Shown: positions 7,981-15,794, counted from the stretch's first letter. The stretch is 64,000 nt of DNA from UBA8886 sp002731655 (GCA_030754655.1 JASLZX010000004.1:1-64000); one strand, 5' to 3'. A program made the numbers and translations. The notes: generated by a model from the letters alone, not told the origin.

Positions 7981-9488
7981 GCCAGTTCGCCCCTGATGAA
8001 CATCAGGTAGCGCTGCTCCTCGTCCTCCTCGAAGGGATGCTGCCCGAGGTTGTACTGGTAAGCGATGTTGAGGCTACCGTCGGGGGCGATGACTGCTTCG
8101 AAGAAATCGTGCAGCGGGTGCAGGTCGTCGGCCGCCGCCTCCGCCTCGCTGGAGGTGTGCAGTGGTTGCGGGTCGGCCTTGAGGAACTCTAGCTGCTCAC
8201 CCACTTGCAGGTCGTCGGCGATGGCGCCGTAGAGGTACCAGCGGTCGCCGGCGGTGTGCTCGCCGTGGGTGCCGTTGCCCTCGTTGGCGTAGTAGGCGAA
8301 GCCGAGCCGGTTTTCGGCGCCGAGGTCTATGGTGGGGTAGAGGAAGACCGCCTCGCGCGGGGTGACGTCCCAGTATTCCCATGTCACGCCATAGTCGTCG
8401 CTGCGGCTGAGGTAGAGCGTCCCGGCCGCCTTGCCACCTTGCGGGGATTCCTGCCAGGTGACCATCACGGTGCCGTTCTCGCCCGCCGCTATCCAGGGGT
8501 ACCCCTCGGGGTGCGAGCCCTCCAGCGGGCCGATTGTGACCGGCTCGGCCCAGTTGGCGCCCCAGTCGTCCGAGACCCATACCTTGACTCCGCCGCTGCC
8601 GCCGTTGTTTGCCTCCTGTACGATGTAGACGTGTGGTCCATCGGTCTCGGCAGCGATGTGCGCCCAGCCGCCTTCGATGACCCGTCCCTGATCGAAGACT
8701 ACCTGATCGCCGACGGTCGTACCGCGGTAGTACCAGTAGCGGCCGACGCCGCTGGTGCCGTCCGTAAGGGGAATGCCCGGCACCGAAACACCGTTATTGC
8801 CGAGGTAATGCACGACGCCGTCGCCATGCGCGGTAACCCATGGTCGGTCGTCGGCGGTAGTCGATTGCAGCCGCTGGCTGTTGGCGTGCGCGTTGCCGCC
8901 GTCGTCCCAGATGTGCAGCCAGTTGTCCTCGAGCGTCGTGTCGACAAAGTATACTCGTCCGTTGGCATCGACGCCGATGTCGCCCTCGTCACCGGGATAC
9001 TGCGAGCCGAAATCGGCCGTCCCCCAGTCGTTCGGTGGCCCCCACGTTTCGCCGCCATCCTGCGAGACGAAGAACCACGAGGCATAGTAGTCCCAGGAGG
9101 TCTGCGAGCCGCCCGGCCACGGGAAGCCGCAGACGAACGGCCCCGGTCCGGGTGCCCCTCCCTCGCCGCCGCCAGGCCCACCATTGGGGCCGGACCAGCG
9201 CAGGTCCTTGTGTGCAGTGTAGTAGAGGTTGCCCTGCTGGTCGACGGCGATGCTCGGCTCGTAGCCGATAGCAAACTCCGGATAGAGCTGGCCGTTGTCC
9301 TCGTCAACGCACTCCGGCGCGCGTGGCAGCCAGACCGGCTCGCCCCACGCGAGGTAGTCGCCGCCGGGGCTCCCTGGGCCGCCCGGCAGTGGCTCCGCTT
9401 CACGCTCGTGCGTCGCGACCCAGTAGCCGCTTCCGGCGAGCAATAGCGCGACGAGGATGGCGAAGCCGCGCTCGGATAGCTCCTGCAT
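7977..9488 (-). CDS. Secreted/membrane-anchored Asp-box (BNR) beta-propeller, sialidase-like
   Basis: 503 residues with an N-terminal hydrophobic anchor (FAILVALLLAGSGYWVA) then an extracellular domain. Three Asp-box motifs of the form S-x-D-x-G-x-x-W are visible: SQDGGETWG, SDDWGANWAEP and SDDYGVTWEY. They mark the beta-propeller fold of sialidases and related proteins. I do not see the arginine triad needed to claim sialidase activity, so it may be a carbohydrate-binding or uncharacterised propeller. The ATG at 9488 lies 26 bases after a TATTAA box at 9512-9517. Glycan-gene context fits an extracellular glycan-related role. Confidence 0.7.
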   Translation of the reverse strand: MQELSERGFAILVALLLAGSGYWVATHEREAEPLPGGPGSPGGDYLAWGEPVWLPRAPECVDEDNGQLYPEFAIGYEPSIAVDQQGNLYYTAHKDLRWSGPNGGPGGGEGGAPGPGPFVCGFPWPGGSQTSWDYYASWFFVSQDGGETWGPPNDWGTADFGSQYPGDEGDIGVDANGRVYFVDTTLEDNWLHIWDDGGNAHANSQRLQSTTADDRPWVTAHGDGVVHYLGNNGVSVPGIPLTDGTSGVGRYWYYRGTTVGDQVVFDQGRVIEGGWAHIAAETDGPHVYIVQEANNGGSGGVKVWVSDDWGANWAEPVTIGPLEGSHPEGYPWIAAGENGTVMVTWQESPQGGKAAGTLYLSRSDDYGVTWEYWDVTPREAVFLYPTIDLGAENRLGFAYYANEGNGTHGEHTAGDRWYLYGAIADDLQVGEQLEFLKADPQPLHTSSEAEAAADDLHPLHDFFEAVIAPDGSLNIAYQYNLGQHPFEEDEEQRYLMFIRGELA

Positions 9489-9511
9489 TACCTGCCGATA
9501 ATCGTGCCCGG

Positions 9512-9517
9512 TATTAA
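9512..9517 (-). promoter_or_regulatory. TATA-like box of the Asp-box propeller gene
   Basis: TTAATA on the minus strand, centred about 26 bases before the ATG at 9488. Confidence 0.55.
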
Positions 9518-9633
9518 CGGCTGTTCCAAGGGAGCAACTTTATACGCCTCAGGAAATGCCTGCCGCCCGTCCTGTGCACTCTTCTGGCAACATTCTGCCG
9601 TGAGGGCTGGCGGCGGCGGCACAGCAGGCGCAC

Positions 9634-12321
9634 ATGGCACAACCACAGCGATACGGCAGCATTCGCGAATTCCTCGACAATCTGCCGCGCCAGCCCTGCA
9701 TCTGGCAGCCAGAGAACCAGAATATCTGCGTCACCTGCTTGCGCATCAACGAGCCAGTCGCTCGCGTCTGCTCGGTTTGGTCGCAGGCGCTCGACGACGC
9801 GCCGCTGGAAGAGCTAGATTTCGAGGAGGAAATGCGCTCACTCCCGGCGGTCGAGAAGGTCGCCGAAAGCCCTGCGACGCCGGGGCTGGTCGAGGTCGAC
9901 GTCGTCGGCGACTGGAACATGGATCCGGCCACGGCCGCCCCCGTCGCGGCCGAACCGGTCGTGGTCGAGCCTGCTGCCGAACCATCCATTGCGGTGGTCG
10001 ATATTGATATGGTCCCACCGACAGAGCCTGCAGTTACCGAAGAACCCGCTGCGGAAGAGACAGAGCCGGCAGAAGTTGGAGACGCGGAGGAGGACGAGCC
10101 GGTTGAGGCCGAAGCGGTTGAAGCCGAAGCGGTTGAAGCCGAAGCGGTTGAAGCCGAAGCAGTCGAGGCAGAAGCGGTTGAAGCCGAAGCAGTCGAGGCA
10201 GAAGCGGTTGAAGCCGAAGCAGAGACGATTGAAGTGGCTGAAGGCGAAGACGCCGAAGAGGTCGCGCTTGAGGCCGTTTCCGTCGAGGAAACTGAAGCTG
10301 GCGACGATGAGTTTGACGAAGATGCTGCGGTCCCGGAAGCGGTCGAAGTCGAAGCGGCGGAAGCCGACGAAGAAATTGCGGAAGCCGCGCCAGCCGAGGC
10401 CGATGCGGCCGCCGTCGACGCGCCGCCTGTGGGTACGTGGGGCAGCCGCCTGAAATTCTGGGGCGGCGCTGCGGAAGCTCCGGCCGCGGATGAGCCGGCT
10501 GCTGCCGAATCCGACGATGCTGCCACGGACGCCGACGAGCCCGCGCCTGCGGAAGTCGTCGACGCCGAAGAGACTGACGTCGAGCCCGAAGCTGCGCCTG
10601 AGCTAGAAGGGGAGGCGCCGGTGGAGTCGGAGTCTGAAGTGCTGCCCTCAGCCCCTTCGGACGCGCCGTTTGCCGTCGGCGAGGTGGTGAACCACAGCGT
10701 CTATGGCGGCGGCACGGTGCACGAGTGCATCATGACCGGGAACCAGTGGTCGGTACGCATCGATTTCAACACCGGCCCCCGCACCATCCTGAGCCATTTC
10801 CTCGAAGGCGAAAGCGACGCCCCAGAGCCCGCGCCAGCCGACGATTCGACCTGGGGCCGCGTCGGTGCTGGCCCGGAACCGGAGGACGCGCCCGAATCCC
10901 CGTCAGGCGATGCTGAAGCTAGCGGCGACGATGAGATGCCGCCGCCTGCCGAGCTCGTAGAGGCGGAGGCCGTGGCCGTCGAAGCGGTCGCGGAGCCAGA
11001 CGCAGAAGTTGCGCCGGTTAAAGTGGAAGCGGTGGAGGTCGCTAAGGAGGAAGTGGTTGAAGCGGAACCAGTCGAAGCCGAACCGGTGGAGGCGGAGGCC
11101 GTGGCCGTCGAAGCGGTCGCGGAGCCAGACGCGGAAGTCGCGCCGGTTGAAGTGGAAGCGGTGGAGGTCGCTGAGGAGGAAGTGGTTGAAGCGGAATCGG
11201 TCGAAGCCGAGCCGCTGGAGGCGGAGCCTGAGCCCGTGCCCGAGCCGGAACCCGAGCCCGCCGTGGCCGAGCCGATTGAAGTTGATGCGGAACCAGAGGC
11301 AGAAGCTGAAGAGACTGAAGCCGTAGCCGAGCCGGTCATGGAGGAGGTGCCGGCCGACGGTGCCGTCGAGGTTACTGAGGTGGAACCGGAACCGGAGTTG
11401 GAGCTTGAGGCGAGCGAGGCCGAGCCCGAAGCGGCCGCAGACCCCGCAGACCCCGCTGACGCCGCTGCCGAGGTAGTTGAGGTTGAGGCTACTGATACTG
11501 CCGAGGCCGCCGACGATGCTGTTGAAGCTGCCGAAACTGAAGTAGCCGAGCCGATTGAAGCCGAAGCGGAACCGCTCGCGGCCGAGCCCGAGCCCGAAAC
11601 GCCCGAGCCCGAGGCGCCCGCGGAGGCAGCTTCCGGCGAGAATCCATTCCCGCCTGGAGTCGAGGTACATCACGAGTTCTTCGGGATTGGCGTCGTGCGG
11701 GAGAGCCGGCCCAAGGACGAGCACTGGCGGCTCGAGGTAGAGTTCAGTGACGGGGCGCAGCGGACGCTGCTCTCGTCATTCGTCACGCTACCCGGGGGAG
11801 AAGCTGACACGGATGCTGCCGAGCCGGAGACGCCGGTGTTGGTGGAGCCCGCGGAGGAAGCGGAGGCGGAACCCGACGTACCCGAGCCGGAGGAAGCCGA
11901 GCCTGTTGCCGAGGCTGAGCCGAAGGCGGTGGAGGAAGTGGAAGCGGAACCCGAGTTGGTGGAAGCTGAGCCAGTGGAGGTAGAAGCGGAGCCCGAGCCC
12001 GTGCCAGAACCCGAGCTCGCAGAGGCGCCGCCGCTCGTTGAATCGGTAATTATCGAGGCGGAGATGGTCGACGAACCTCCCGTCGCGACGGCGGTCATTG
12101 AGCCGCAGGCGGTCCCGGAGGTTGTGCCGGAGGTACCGCTGCTGGCGGAGCCAGTGGTGGTCGACCTGGGCGACCCGGACTTGGAGAGCGACCCGGAGGT
12201 CTCGGCGATGGGGTCGCTCGAGACGAAGCGTGCGAGCGGGCGCGGGCGCAGCAAAGGTCAGAAAGTGCGCTGCAGAAAGTGCGGCGGCGAAGGCCACTAC
12301 GCCAAGACCTGCACGCAGTGA
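9634..12321 (+). CDS. Large acidic repeat protein with two CarD/UvrD-like modules and a C-terminal zinc knuckle
   Basis: 895 residues, no whole-length relative recognised. The first 50 residues contain four cysteines (CIWQPENQNICVTC...VCSVW) that could bind zinc. Long Glu/Ala/Val-rich acidic stretches follow, including eight VEAEA repeats and a duplicated 43-residue block. Two compact modules interrupt them: VGEVVNHSVYGGGTVHE (bases about 10670-10806) and PGVEVHHEFFGIGVV (about 11647-11793). Both resemble the small Tudor-like beta domain at the C-terminus of UvrD/PcrA helicases and in CarD proteins, which binds RNA polymerase. The C-terminus RCRKCGGEGHYAKTC is a CCHC zinc knuckle. A nucleic-acid or RNA-polymerase-associated scaffold is an inference. 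No TATA box sits 25 bases upstream; TTTATA at 9539-9544 would give a leader of roughly 65 bases. Confidence 0.75.
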   Translation: MAQPQRYGSIREFLDNLPRQPCIWQPENQNICVTCLRINEPVARVCSVWSQALDDAPLEELDFEEEMRSLPAVEKVAESPATPGLVEVDVVGDWNMDPATAAPVAAEPVVVEPAAEPSIAVVDIDMVPPTEPAVTEEPAAEETEPAEVGDAEEDEPVEAEAVEAEAVEAEAVEAEAVEAEAVEAEAVEAEAVEAEAETIEVAEGEDAEEVALEAVSVEETEAGDDEFDEDAAVPEAVEVEAAEADEEIAEAAPAEADAAAVDAPPVGTWGSRLKFWGGAAEAPAADEPAAAESDDAATDADEPAPAEVVDAEETDVEPEAAPELEGEAPVESESEVLPSAPSDAPFAVGEVVNHSVYGGGTVHECIMTGNQWSVRIDFNTGPRTILSHFLEGESDAPEPAPADDSTWGRVGAGPEPEDAPESPSGDAEASGDDEMPPPAELVEAEAVAVEAVAEPDAEVAPVKVEAVEVAKEEVVEAEPVEAEPVEAEAVAVEAVAEPDAEVAPVEVEAVEVAEEEVVEAESVEAEPLEAEPEPVPEPEPEPAVAEPIEVDAEPEAEAEETEAVAEPVMEEVPADGAVEVTEVEPEPELELEASEAEPEAAADPADPADAAAEVVEVEATDTAEAADDAVEAAETEVAEPIEAEAEPLAAEPEPETPEPEAPAEAASGENPFPPGVEVHHEFFGIGVVRESRPKDEHWRLEVEFSDGAQRTLLSSFVTLPGGEADTDAAEPETPVLVEPAEEAEAEPDVPEPEEAEPVAEAEPKAVEEVEAEPELVEAEPVEVEAEPEPVPEPELAEAPPLVESVIIEAEMVDEPPVATAVIEPQAVPEVVPEVPLLAEPVVVDLGDPDLESDPEVSAMGSLETKRASGRGRSKGQKVRCRKCGGEGHYAKTCTQ
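10102..10221 (+). repeat. Eight tandem 15-bp units encoding VEAEA
   Basis: Perfect-length 15-base units (GTTGAAGCCGAAGCG and close variants) repeated eight times in frame. Copies differ only at a few silent positions, with two alternating variants, so the array probably grew by recent slippage or unequal recombination. Confidence 0.92.
10960..11217 (+). repeat. Two direct copies of a 129-bp in-frame segment
   Basis: Bases 10960-11088 and 11089-11217 are near-identical and each encodes 43 acidic residues beginning EAEAVAVEAVAEPDAEV. An in-frame duplication within the acidic linker. Confidence 0.9.
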
Positions 12322-12420
12322 ACGTGACGACCGGGCTGCGCTGACAGGGCGACCGTGCCAGCTCGCTTGGGAAGAAGCGGCGCAAAGGGTAAATCCCCGG
12401 TGCAGCCGTGCCGCGGCTGT

Positions 12421-12496
12421 AGCCCCGTAGTGTAGAGGTCCATCATACGTGGCTCTGGACCACGTGACCCTGGTTCGAATCCGGGCGGGGCTACCA
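12421..12496 (+). tRNA. tRNA-Gln (anticodon CTG), CCA encoded
   Basis: Acceptor strands AGCCCCG (12421-12427) and CGGGGCT (12486-12492) pair fully. Anticodon stem CGTGG/CCACG encloses the loop CTCTGGA, giving anticodon CTG. The T-arm is CCTGG-TTCGAAT-CCGGG. Discriminator A at 12493, followed by an encoded CCA, then TTTT. A TAAAT box lies about 30 bases upstream. Confidence 0.93.
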
Positions 12497-12588
12497 CTTT
12501 TGCCCGTAACCTTGTGCTTACTAAAATAGGAAAGATTCGGCTTGCGAAGCTGGCGTTACCGTTTTCCACCGTGCTCTAGTGGCGCGCC

Positions 12589-12765
12589 GTGGACCCTTGG
12601 CGCCTGCTGTTCGGCGTGCTGCTGCTGGCGACGTTGGCGACCGGCTGGATTGCGTGGGTTGCGCGGCACGCCTGGCGGGACCGCGAGCGAACGCTGCGCT
12701 GGTCGGTTGCGTCGGGTGGCTGCGCGCTGGCAATGATGCTGTTGGTGGCGCTGGAGAAAGTGTGA
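12589..12765 (+). CDS. Small membrane protein (58 aa)
   Basis: Encodes 58 residues: an N-terminal hydrophobic helix (LLFGVLLLATLATGWIAWVA), a basic loop (RHAWRDRERTLR) and a second hydrophobic segment (GGCALAMMLLVAL), so a two-helix hairpin is likely. GTG start 24 bases after a GTTTTCC box at about 12561-12567. The TGA overlaps the GTG of the PqqD-like gene (GTGA), which argues that it is translated and coupled. Function unknown; the neighbours are PqqD-like, a zinc ribbon and Dph2. Confidence 0.6.
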   Translation: MDPWRLLFGVLLLATLATGWIAWVARHAWRDRERTLRWSVASGGCALAMMLLVALEKV

Positions 12766-13136
12766 ACGTCGACACGGTAGCCGGCGACACCGCCCCTTCG
12801 GCGGCGGTGCTGAACGCGCGGCCGCTGCGCAACGAGGAGAGCGCGAGCTGGGAGCTGGAGAATGGCCTGGCGGTCATCACCCATGCCAAGGAGTTCTCGC
12901 GGCTCGAAGGGTGGGTGCGCGACCGCATCGGCGGGCCGGGGGAACTGCGGCGGCCGCTCGACCGCTTCACCACCTTCCTGTGGCTGAAGTGCGACGGCGC
13001 GCACACGGTCGCCGGACTGGTTGCGGCGCTCGAGGCGGAGTTTAGCGAGGAGGCGGCCCCCGCCGCGGAACGGGTACAGAAGTGGTTGCAGCGGATGCTC
13101 GAGCTGGGGCTGCTGCGACTGGTGTCGGGGAAATGA
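12762..13136 (+). CDS. PqqD family (RRE-like) protein
   Basis: About 124 residues. The core LRRPLDRFTTFLWLKCDG, AHTVAGLVAALEAEF and VQKWLQRMLELGLLRL matches the winged-helix PqqD/RiPP-recognition-element fold, which in bacteria delivers precursor peptides to modifying enzymes. I start it at the GTG 12762, which overlaps the upstream TGA; the open frame to 12579 is the shadow of the small membrane protein. It ends in ATGA with the zinc-ribbon gene. No precursor peptide and no PqqE/SPASM partner are nearby, so the client is unknown. Dph2, a non-canonical radical-SAM-type enzyme, is in the same operon. Confidence 0.7.
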   Translation: MNVDTVAGDTAPSAAVLNARPLRNEESASWELENGLAVITHAKEFSRLEGWVRDRIGGPGELRRPLDRFTTFLWLKCDGAHTVAGLVAALEAEFSEEAAPAAERVQKWLQRMLELGLLRLVSGK

Positions 13137-13273
13137 GGGTACTGCGCTGCCCTGACTGCGGCTCGACCGATATCGACTACGAGGCGGGGCTGGTCACCGG
13201 CAGTAAATACCGCTGCCAGAAATGTGCCTACATGGGGCCGCTGGTAATCGAGGAGGAAATCCCGGATGGCTGA
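13133..13273 (+). CDS. Small zinc-ribbon protein (46 aa)
   Basis: 46 residues with two CxxC knuckles, LRCPDCGSTDIDYE and YRCQKCAYMG, forming a rubredoxin-like zinc ribbon, and an acidic tail VIEEEIPDG. The ATG overlaps the TGA of the PqqD-like gene, and its own stop overlaps the Dph2 ATG at 13266, so it is embedded in a coupled operon. Role unknown; such ribbons often act in nucleic-acid or protein contacts. Confidence 0.75.
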   Translation: MRVLRCPDCGSTDIDYEAGLVTGSKYRCQKCAYMGPLVIEEEIPDG

Positions 13274-14270
13274 ACCACGCTTCGACTGGGAGAGCGGCAT
13301 CGACGCGCTTGCACCGCATCTGGCCGGCACAAAGCGCATCGGGCTGCAGGTTCCCGAGGGGCTGCGCCCGCGCGCGCCTGACATCGTAGCGCGCCTGGCG
13401 CAGCTGAGCGGCGCAGAGGTGCTGCTGTGGGGTGAGCCCACCTTCGGCGCCTGCGACCTGGCCGACCGCCCGCTCTCGGAAGTGGGCGTCGACGCGCTGG
13501 TGCATCTCGGCCACCTGCCGATGCCGTATCACGCCGATTGCTATGCGGTGCCGGTGCACTTCGTCCCGGTGCAGCACACCGGCGCGCTCGTGCTCCCCCG
13601 CAAGGCCATCGCCCGACTGCACGAGCTGCTGCCAGAGGCCATCGGTGTCGTTACGACCGCGCAGCACTTGCACTTGCTCGGGGAGCTGCAGGAGCGGCTC
13701 GCCACGGCGGGCTTCGCGCCCGAGGTGGGCGAAGGCAGCCCGCGGCTAGCGGCGCCGGGGCAGCTGCTCGGCTGTAGCTCGGCGGTGGCGCGCAGCCTCG
13801 ACGTCCCCGGCTATCTCTATCTCGGCACCGGCGTCTTCCATCCGCTGACTGTTGCGCTCTCGACCGGCAAGCCGGTAGCGTGCCTTGACCCGCACAGCGG
13901 CGCGGTGACCGAGGCGGACGCCGACCTCTTCCTGCGGCAGCGCTACGCGGCGATTGCCGCGGGCGGGCGGGCGCAGCGCTGGGCGGTGTTGTTCTCGACG
14001 CAAATCGGTCAGGAGCGGCTGGCGCTGGCGGAGCGCCTGGCGGGGGAGCTGCGCGACGCGGGCTACGAAGCGCTGCTCATCGGCAGCATCCACCAGTCCG
14101 AAGGCCAGCTCGCGGGGCTCGGCATCGGCGCGGCGGTGATTACCGCCTGCCCGCGGGTCGCCATCGAGGATGGCCCGACGTGGAGCATCCCGCTGCTGAC
14201 GGTGCCGGAGTTGCAAATCCTGCTTGGCCGGCGGGATTCTGAGCCGTATCCTTTCGACGAATTCCCGTAA
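13266..14270 (+). CDS. dph2: Diphthamide synthase Dph2
   Basis: 334-residue archaeal Dph2, the iron-sulfur enzyme that cleaves SAM to transfer a 3-amino-3-carboxypropyl group to the conserved histidine of elongation factor 2, the first step of diphthamide synthesis. The three cluster-binding cysteines lie in FGACDLA, LLGCSSAVA and VITACPRVAIED, one in each of the three homologous domains. The N-terminal IGLQVPEGLRPRAPDI is typical. The ATG overlaps the end of the zinc-ribbon gene, making it the last cistron of a four-gene overlapping operon. Confidence 0.93.
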   Translation: MAEPRFDWESGIDALAPHLAGTKRIGLQVPEGLRPRAPDIVARLAQLSGAEVLLWGEPTFGACDLADRPLSEVGVDALVHLGHLPMPYHADCYAVPVHFVPVQHTGALVLPRKAIARLHELLPEAIGVVTTAQHLHLLGELQERLATAGFAPEVGEGSPRLAAPGQLLGCSSAVARSLDVPGYLYLGTGVFHPLTVALSTGKPVACLDPHSGAVTEADADLFLRQRYAAIAAGGRAQRWAVLFSTQIGQERLALAERLAGELRDAGYEALLIGSIHQSEGQLAGLGIGAAVITACPRVAIEDGPTWSIPLLTVPELQILLGRRDSEPYPFDEFP

Positions 14271-14280
14271 CGCCAATCTC

Positions 14281-14285
14281 TTAAA
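14281..14285 (+). promoter_or_regulatory. TATA-like box of the TBP gene
   Basis: CTTAAACC with TTAAA at 14281-14285, centred 26 bases before the ATG at 14309. Ten bases after the Dph2 stop. Confidence 0.6.
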
Positions 14286-14308
14286 CCGGGAGCAGGACTC
14301 GCCGGCCG

Positions 14309-14860
14309 ATGGTTGCGCTGCGGGTGGAGAATGTTATCGCCTCCTCGAGCCTCGGCAAGGAGGTCGAACTGGTGCGGCTCGGAACCGAGCTTGAGCACGC
14401 CCAGTATACTCGCGGGCTGACCCCTTCCGTGATTGTTGACCTCGACGGTGACGGCGCTGGCGGGCGGACCGGGCTGGTCTTCGGCAGCGGCAAGATCTAC
14501 GTCACCGGCGTCGATGACCTTACGGCCGGCCGCGAGGCAGTCACCCAGCTCCGCAAGGCCATCAAGGCGCTCGACCCTAAGGTGAGCCTGCGCAAAGGCG
14601 TCAAGCTGGAGAACATGGTAACGCGCGCCGACCTCGGCGCGACGCTCGACCTGGCCGCAATCGCGGCGGCAGTCCCCGGCGCCGACTACGACTTGGCCCG
14701 CTTTGCGGGGGTGGTGATACGGCTCGACGAACCTTCCGCCAGCTTCATCCTCTTCCGCTCCGGCATCGTGGTCGTGACCGACGTCAGCAGCGAAACCCAC
14801 TCCCGCAGCGCGTTGAAGGCGCTCAGCAAGTTCCTGCACACGGCGTCATTGATTGGGTAA
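14309..14860 (+). CDS. TATA-binding protein (TBP) homologue, divergent
   Basis: 183 residues made of two TBP-type repeats. Repeat 1 runs from ENVIASSSLGKEVEL to the sheet strand GLVFGSGKIYVTG. Repeat 2 runs from NMVTRADLGATLDL through RFAGVVIRLDEPSAS to ILFRSGIVVVTD. TBP bends promoter DNA and nucleates archaeal pre-initiation complexes. Length and two-fold pseudo-symmetry match archaeal TBP. Repeat 1 departs from consensus where FPGLVYRL is expected (it reads LTPSVIVDL), so this may be a paralogue alongside a canonical copy elsewhere. Has its own TATA box; followed within a base or two by the asparagine-synthase/Pcc1 gene. Confidence 0.85.
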   Translation: MVALRVENVIASSSLGKEVELVRLGTELEHAQYTRGLTPSVIVDLDGDGAGGRTGLVFGSGKIYVTGVDDLTAGREAVTQLRKAIKALDPKVSLRKGVKLENMVTRADLGATLDLAAIAAAVPGADYDLARFAGVVIRLDEPSASFILFRSGIVVVTDVSSETHSRSALKALSKFLHTASLIG

Positions 14861-14861
14861 A

Positions 14862-15794
14862 GTGGGCGACGCGCGAATTGCGCAGCTGGCCAGCGCTATC
14901 GAGACAGCAGTCGCCGCCGCCGCAAGCGGTCCCGCCACGGTCGCGTTTTCGGGCGGCGTCGACTCGTCGCTGGTCGCGATGCTGGCGTCGAGCCACGCCG
15001 AAACCGAGCTGTTGGTGGTCGGCACGCCGGGCGCGCACGACCTCGCCGCGGCGGAGGAATCGGCAGCGCTGCTTGATTTAAATATTAGTCGCCTTGAGAT
15101 TTCTCCCACGCAAATGGTCGCTGCTAGCCAGGAACTGGCCGCGACGCTGAGGCTTTCGCAGCAGGAAGTCGAGTTCCTGCTCCCCTTCTGGCTGGTCGCC
15201 CGCGAGGCGACCCATCCGCTGCTGCTCTGCGGGCAGGGCGCCGACGAACTTTTCGGTGGCTACGAGCGCTTCCGGCGCCCCGGCGCGGCCCCCGACCTCG
15301 CCGCGGAAGTGGCCGAATTGCAGGCGCGGCTGCCGCAGCGCGAAGAGGCGATTGCGCGCCACTTCGCAGCTGAAGTGGCGTGCCCTTTTCTCGACGCAAG
15401 CGTCGTCGCCGCTGCTGAAGTGTTCCCGCAGACGGAGCGCATCCTTGCGCCCGGCAAGGGGCCGCTGCGGGCGGCCGCCGCTGAGCTGGGGCTGCCAGCC
15501 GTGATTGCGCAGCGGCCGAAGAAGGCGGCGCAGTACGGCAGCGGCGCGCAGAAGGCGATTCGCGGCGCGCAGCAGCAGCGGCTGGCGCTGACGCTGCGCT
15601 TCCCCTCCGCCGCGGTCGCTGCGTCAGTTGCTGTCGCCACCACTCCAGACAACGCCGGCTGGGTGACACTCGAGCGCGACGGCGCGACGCTCGAGGTGCG
15701 CATCGTTGCCGCCAGCGTCGGGAGCCTGCGCGAAGCAGCTGAGGATTTCTTGGCGTGCGCGGCGCTCGCCGCCCGCGTCGCCGAAAAGGATTAG
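14862..15794 (+). CDS. Asparagine-synthase-like PP-loop protein fused to a Pcc1-like domain
   Basis: About 310 residues. Residues 1 to about 230 are an asparagine-synthase C-domain-like ATP pyrophosphatase: PP-loop VAFSGGVDSSLVAM and LLLCGQGADELFGGYERF are diagnostic. The glutaminase domain is absent. The last roughly 75 residues (LTLRFPSAAVAASV, TPDNAG, LEVRIVAASVGSLREAAEDF) match the KEOPS subunit Pcc1, whose family shows FPS, a PDN-like loop and a closing SLR...L helix. Pcc1 dimerises and binds Kae1 for tRNA t6A formation. I chose GTG 14862; TTG 14853, overlapping the TBP stop, is the alternative. Enzymatic substrate is unknown. The YrdC/Sua5 protein, an earlier step of t6A synthesis, is encoded 1.6 kb downstream. 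Confidence 0.75.
   Translation: MGDARIAQLASAIETAVAAAASGPATVAFSGGVDSSLVAMLASSHAETELLVVGTPGAHDLAAAEESAALLDLNISRLEISPTQMVAASQELAATLRLSQQEVEFLLPFWLVAREATHPLLLCGQGADELFGGYERFRRPGAAPDLAAEVAELQARLPQREEAIARHFAAEVACPFLDASVVAAAEVFPQTERILAPGKGPLRAAAAELGLPAVIAQRPKKAAQYGSGAQKAIRGAQQQRLALTLRFPSAAVAASVAVATTPDNAGWVTLERDGATLEVRIVAASVGSLREAAEDFLACAALAARVAEKD

Noticed and set aside
8205..9446. 413-codon plus-strand open frame
   Set aside because: Antisense shadow of the Asp-box propeller gene; high GC keeps opposite frames open.
7977..9488. Calling the propeller a sialidase
   Set aside because: Asp boxes define the fold only; the catalytic arginine triad and Tyr/Glu pair were not identified.
9556..9603. 15-codon ATG open frame upstream of the acidic repeat protein
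   Set aside because: It starts only about 15 bases from the TTTATA box, too close for a transcript start upstream of it, and is too short to judge coding potential.
10102..10221. CRISPR-like regular repeat
   Set aside because: Units are contiguous 15-mers without spacers and are in frame within a protein gene.
9549..10526. Ser/Ala-rich minus-strand open frame
   Set aside because: Reverse reading of the VEAEA-type repeats; composition reflects the repeat, not a gene.
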